Source: Vibrio mangrovi (lineage in GTDB: Bacteria; Pseudomonadota; Gammaproteobacteria; Enterobacterales; Vibrionaceae). Taken from it: a DNA stretch of 64,000 nt. The position numbers and the translations under genes are program-made. The DNA lies in the NCBI RefSeq assembly GCF_024346955.1, contig NZ_AP024883.1, positions 2,046,001 through 2,110,000 on the forward strand, in the 5' to 3' direction. Position 1 is the stretch's first letter, and each line of letters begins with the position of its first letter. Of this stretch, positions 60,860-64,000 are shown one piece after another. The notes under the pieces were generated by a model. That model was given only the letters and a program-made list of their open reading frames with translations, did no database searches and was not told the origin of the DNA.

Positions 60860-62643
60860 TGAGCAACGAGAAACAAAAGATGCATGAGAAAAATTCCGGT
60901 TCATTACGCCTGCTGATGAGCTATGTTTTTGCAGATAAAACCTTATTTATCAAAACACTGATACTGGTAGTAATCGCCACCGGGTTTGATGTACTGGGCC
61001 CGATGCTGAGTAAAGTCTTTATCGATGACTTCATTGTCCCGGATCATTATCCGTTCTGGCCGATCATTGGCATTATAAGTCTGTTTATTCTATCAACACT
61101 GCTAGGGACCTATCTTAAGTATCAGCAAACCCTGCGGTTTCTGGATATGGCGTTAAATGCTGTCCTAGATATCCGCAAACGGGTCTTTAAGCATGTGCTG
61201 ACCTTACCGATGTCCTACTTCGATTACGCCCGTACCGGGCAACTGGTCAGCCGGATTACCAATGACACAGAGTCAATCAAAGACATTTACGTTCAGTTTC
61301 TGTCAAATGTGCTGGCCAATATGATTCTGCTGGCGGGAATTCTGACTGCAATGGCGATTTTAGACCTTCAGCTCATGCTGGTCGCCCTGCTCCTGATTCC
61401 CACAGTCGTGGCTCTCATTTACCTATATCAGCGTTTCAGTGTCAAAGTTGTCACAGAAAGTCGTCGTCTGCGCTCAGATATTAATGCAACCATTAACGAA
61501 TCGATCAGTGGTATGGCTGTCATTCAGGCGACAAATCAACAACAGGCGAAACTTTCCCAGTTTGACCAAATCAATGGTCATTACTATGACACCCGTCTGA
61601 GAACGATCACGATTTCGTCTCTGCTGCTACGTCCGGCCATCAACTTATTAAGCATTCTCGTATTAGGTGGCGTTGTGTGGTTTTTTGGTCTGAAAGTGGT
61701 TCAGGGTGTTGCTGAAATCGGGGTCTTATATGCTTACCTGAATTATCTGGGCCGGTTTTCCGAACCTCTGATTGAAATCACTCAGCGCTTTAGCCTGTAC
61801 CAGCAGGCGATTGTGGCCGGTAACCGGGTCTATGAATTACTTCAGGAACCCTCAGCACAGACAGAAAAAGGGAAATATTCCCATATTGATTCCGGTCGGC
61901 TGACGATCAAAAACCTGAATTTTGCTTACCAGAGCAACCATCCGGTTTTGCAGGATATCAACGTCGAAGTGAATTCCGGACAATTCTTTGCGGTCGTCGG
62001 ACACACCGGCAGTGGTAAAAGTACCTTATTGAGCTTGTTGCTGAACTTCTATCAACCCCAGTCAGGCAGCATCTGTATTGATGATCATACTCTGGATGAT
62101 TTTAGTCATGACACTTTACGTCAGGGTGTCGGTTTTATTCCACAGGATCCCTTTATTCTCGCTACGACCATTTTTGATAACATCGATATGGGACGGAATC
62201 TCAGTGAGGAAGCCGTACACCGGGCAGCCCGGCAGGCCCATCTTCATGATGTGATCATCGATATGAGTGACGGTTATCAGACACAATTGGGTGAAGGTGG
62301 TTTACGCCTCTCAACAGGGCAACGCCAGCAGTTGATTATTGCCCGGGCGTTAGCCGGATCACCTAAAGTTCTGTTGCTTGACGAAGCAACAGCTAACGTC
62401 GACAGTGAGACTGAACAGGTCGTACAACGGGCACTGAACGATCTGCAAGGCAAAGTGACCCTGATTGTTGTCGCTCACAGACTGTCCACCATCCACCATG
62501 CCGATCAGATTCTGGTTCTTGATCAGGGGCATTTAGTCGAACAAGGCAATCACCATCACCTAATGACCATACCGAAAGGACGGTATCGCGCTATGTATGA
62601 GTTACAACAACAGGAACAGAAAGTGGCTCAGGCCGCAATGTAA
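60859..62643 (+). CDS. mdlB: MdlB-type multidrug ABC exporter half-transporter
   Basis: The 594-residue protein has a six-helix membrane domain (residues 20-310) and an ATPase domain with Walker A GHTGSGKST near residue 386, signature LSTGQRQQLIIARAL near 480 and Walker B VLLLDEATANVD with the catalytic Glu. Its start overlaps the mdlA stop (TGATG), so a heterodimer made in equal amounts is expected. The signature has Thr where LSGGQ is usual, as in E. coli MdlB. Confidence 0.9.
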   Translation: MSNEKQKMHEKNSGSLRLLMSYVFADKTLFIKTLILVVIATGFDVLGPMLSKVFIDDFIVPDHYPFWPIIGIISLFILSTLLGTYLKYQQTLRFLDMALNAVLDIRKRVFKHVLTLPMSYFDYARTGQLVSRITNDTESIKDIYVQFLSNVLANMILLAGILTAMAILDLQLMLVALLLIPTVVALIYLYQRFSVKVVTESRRLRSDINATINESISGMAVIQATNQQQAKLSQFDQINGHYYDTRLRTITISSLLLRPAINLLSILVLGGVVWFFGLKVVQGVAEIGVLYAYLNYLGRFSEPLIEITQRFSLYQQAIVAGNRVYELLQEPSAQTEKGKYSHIDSGRLTIKNLNFAYQSNHPVLQDINVEVNSGQFFAVVGHTGSGKSTLLSLLLNFYQPQSGSICIDDHTLDDFSHDTLRQGVGFIPQDPFILATTIFDNIDMGRNLSEEAVHRAARQAHLHDVIIDMSDGYQTQLGEGGLRLSTGQRQQLIIARALAGSPKVLLLDEATANVDSETEQVVQRALNDLQGKVTLIVVAHRLSTIHHADQILVLDQGHLVEQGNHHHLMTIPKGRYRAMYELQQQEQKVAQAAM

Positions 62644-62743
62644 TTTGAAGGAAAATCCCAAGATAACCGTGTGATTCTTTAATGACATGTTGAGGTCGAA
62701 TAACAATGTGATTTTAAGTGACAATGTCACTTAGCAAATGACT

Positions 62744-62770
62744 GACGGGAACAATAATGTTCCCGTCTGC
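62744..62770 (+). terminator. Hairpin after mdlB
   Basis: GACGGGAACA pairs with TGTTCCCGTC over 4 bases, followed by a poor T tail. A smaller hairpin, AAGTGAC/GTCACTT, lies at 62716-62732. Confidence 0.65.
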
Positions 62771-62789
62771 GTTTGAACTTCAGCTTCTT

Positions 62790-63311
62790 TTAGTGGCAGC
62801 AACGCCCTTTACCATGACCATGTCGCTGCCGCGAATGTGAATGGTTTTCATGATTAAGGCCCTCACAGCAACGGTTTCCCCGGCAACCGTGATGATGAAC
62901 GGTATCATGGTTGTCATGCTGATTGTGCTCACAACAGCCTCCCCGTTCTTGTTTCGTTTGATAATTTACCGATAGACGTCCCTGCTCTGTATTGGTCAGA
63001 GGAATCAATCCGGAATCAGCCTGAATCATACTTTGAATATCCTGACGACCGGCGTGGGTCTGAAAGACAGCAAAACGGTTTTCAAGTAGTTTTCCCAGCA
63101 TTCTCTGACCGATATTACGGACAATGACCCGGGCTGTCTGTTCGCTTTGTAGCAGAGCCAACAGTGCAGATTTTCCAGCACAACCGGTATTCAGGGCGGG
63201 ATTTTCTTTCTGCGACAGAACTTTACCGGACTCATTGATAAAGATAAAGCTGTCTGCCTTGGTAAAATGGTTAGCAATGCGTGCTTCTTTCATTGGAATA
63301 GCAATAATCAT
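62790..63311 (-). CDS. NifX/NifB-domain protein with His/Cys-rich C-terminal tail
   Basis: The protein is 173 residues from the ATG at 63311, which has AGGAG 9 bases upstream; the longer frame to 63395 lacks a ribosome site. The first 110 residues resemble the dinitrogenase iron-molybdenum cofactor-binding fold (IIAIPMKEARIANHFTKADSFIFI, LNTGCAGKSALLALLQ). The last 50 residues hold many His and Cys (GGCCEHNQHDNH, HHHGCRGNRCC, GKGRCCH) and probably bind metal. No nif genes are present. A DUF134 gene lies upstream on the same strand, a frequent pairing. Confidence 0.82.
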   Translation of the reverse strand: MIIAIPMKEARIANHFTKADSFIFINESGKVLSQKENPALNTGCAGKSALLALLQSEQTARVIVRNIGQRMLGKLLENRFAVFQTHAGRQDIQSMIQADSGLIPLTNTEQGRLSVNYQTKQERGGCCEHNQHDNHDTVHHHGCRGNRCCEGLNHENHSHSRQRHGHGKGRCCH

Positions 63312-63642
63312 CAGAAATAGCTCCTGTAGTGAGTGTTGATCAGGCTCAGGCTCAATCTGCAAATGAACCCGGTCAAAACGATAAACTGTCATCACTTTCC
63401 ACTATAAGAGGAATCCACCATAAGAGAGAATTTCACATGACAGTTAATTGGCATATGCTATTTATAGCTCTATTTTTTGGCATATGCAATATATAAAAAC
63501 AGAAATACACACAACGGAGTATTGGAGCAATCCCCTCAGATAACAAAGCACATCAACGGAATCATCATTGTCTATGGTTGGACAAATCCCCGAGCCCAGA
63601 ATTGATTGTGAGCCCGGTCGCTGCCGGAAGAAAATGAGGAGG
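63312..63642. other. Spacer between DUF134 and NifX-like genes with direct repeats
   Basis: No gene is supported in these 331 bases. TTGGCATATGC occurs at 63448-63458 and 63477-63487, and CCAC-TATAAGAG-like copies occur at 63399-63411 and 63415-63427. The repeats are placed to control the minus-strand NifX-like gene. Confidence 0.6.
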
Positions 63643-63927
63643 TTATTCTGCGTGGTGTAGCATCATCAATGCCTTACCATTGACTAAACAGTCGACAACT
63701 TTAAAACGGGCTGCTTTGACCAGATTGGCCAGTGTCTGACGGGAAACTCCCATTTCTACCGCTGCGTCCTGCTGAAGCATTCCCTGTAAATCAACCAAAC
63801 GGAGTGCTTCAAATTCATCCGGTGCCAAATCAATATTCTCAAGCTGACTCATAGGAATTCCATTCGGTTTGAAACAACTATCAGCAGGTTTACCACAGAT
63901 AATCCGGGGAATTTTGTTACGGCCCAT
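63643..63927 (-). CDS. DUF134 family DNA-binding protein
   Basis: The protein is 94 residues from the ATG at 63927, which has AAGGAG 6 bases upstream. MGRNKIPRIICGKP, FKPNGIPMSQLENIDLAPDEFEALRLVDLQG and the helix-turn-helix LQQDAAVEMGVSRQTLANLVKAARFKV identify DUF134, a small sigma-70 region 4-like or HTH family. It is often found beside NifX-domain genes, as here, and may regulate them. Its direct target is not known. Confidence 0.9.
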   Translation of the reverse strand: MGRNKIPRIICGKPADSCFKPNGIPMSQLENIDLAPDEFEALRLVDLQGMLQQDAAVEMGVSRQTLANLVKAARFKVVDCLVNGKALMMLHHAE

Positions 63928-64000
63928 CAATCACTCCTTCATGTATAGATAAATCACCAGCCATACTAATCGACTAATGCTAAAGTCGGTAGTTTTTAGC
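63928..64000. other. Upstream region of the DUF134 gene at the window edge
   Basis: These last 73 bases are AT-rich and contain the ribosome site of the DUF134 gene. No further gene start is visible. Confidence 0.4.

Noticed and set aside
59123..62643. Toxin or bacteriocin export system
   Set aside because: No peptidase domain, precursor peptide or immunity-like gene is nearby; the pair matches ordinary MdlAB-type exporters.
62790..63311. Nitrogen fixation function for the NifX-like gene
   Set aside because: NifX-fold proteins are widespread outside nitrogen fixers, and no nif structural or assembly gene is in the window.
1..64000. CRISPR array, prophage, integron or IS element
   Set aside because: No regularly spaced repeats, integrase, transposase, phage structural genes or attC-like arrays were seen anywhere in the window.

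Overview
The window reads as chromosomal core sequence of a Vibrio-like gammaproteobacterium. Reasons: separate trpG and trpD with a fused trpC(F); a family-TIGR01976 aminotransferase (a family named after a V. cholerae protein); the GspS-beta/AspS pilotin next to metE; FabV as enoyl-ACP reductase; PanP aspartate decarboxylase beside HexR; a TfoX competence regulator; and a KtrAB potassium system. Gene order over much of the window (malic enzyme end, sanA, trxB-cydDC, rluB-yciO-yciV, trp, then serC, kinase/regulator pair, tfoX, panP, hexR) matches what I remember of V. cholerae chromosome 1; that comparison is from memory and was not computed. Nearly all genes are intact. I see no prophage, IS element, CRISPR array, rRNA or tRNA.

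Layout. 1-4.2 kb: tail of a probable malic enzyme, DUF3392 membrane protein, sanA, a DUF2797 cysteine-rich protein, then a minus-strand pair of 2OG-Fe dioxygenase and class V aminotransferase. 4.7-9.3 kb: trxB and cydDC (thiol redox and cytochrome bd assembly). 9.3-11.9 kb: minus-strand yciV-yciO and rluB. 11.9-19.1 kb: the trp operon with TrpR operator, trp leader peptide, attenuator and trpE-G-D-CF-B-A. 19.3-23.6 kb: dicarboxylate/amino-acid symporter, DUF2846 lipoprotein, yciB, yciA, yciI and the AspS pilotin. 23.7-27.1 kb: divergent metE/metR with MetJ-type boxes. 27.2-29.8 kb: polar amino-acid ABC transporter. 30.1-31.9 kb: PLP transsulfuration-type enzyme divergent from an Lrp-family regulator. 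32-41 kb: DUF4250, an unknown membrane protein, a YgiQ-type radical SAM protein, serC, ydgA-like DUF945, a cNMP-domain histidine kinase with its response regulator, and an outer-membrane beta-barrel. 41.4-50 kb: tfoX, HDOD protein, panP, hexR, grxA, an AspT/YbjL transporter and fabV. 50.3-57 kb: ACC deaminase/D-cysteine desulfhydrase homologue, a small unknown protein, a MarR-EmrA-EmrB type efflux operon and ktrAB. 57.2-64 kb: an unknown acidic protein, an ApbE lipoprotein, a divergent MdlA/MdlB-type ABC exporter, a NifX-like protein with a His/Cys-rich tail and a DUF134 DNA-binding protein.

Most of the content is ordinary core metabolism. The parts worth a second look are regulatory or small-scale: a 27-codon ORF overlapping the trpE start; a 48-nt hairpin repeat between trpG and trpD; an in-frame 18-bp tandem repeat in trpC; a repeat family sharing an ACTTGGGTATA core at about 38.0 and 57.2 kb; paired palindromes or direct repeats in several promoters; an orphan terminator suggesting a small RNA near 50.2 kb; a degenerate receiver domain in the kinase; and the dioxygenase/aminotransferase pair. 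I did not find a convincing new defence or mobile system.
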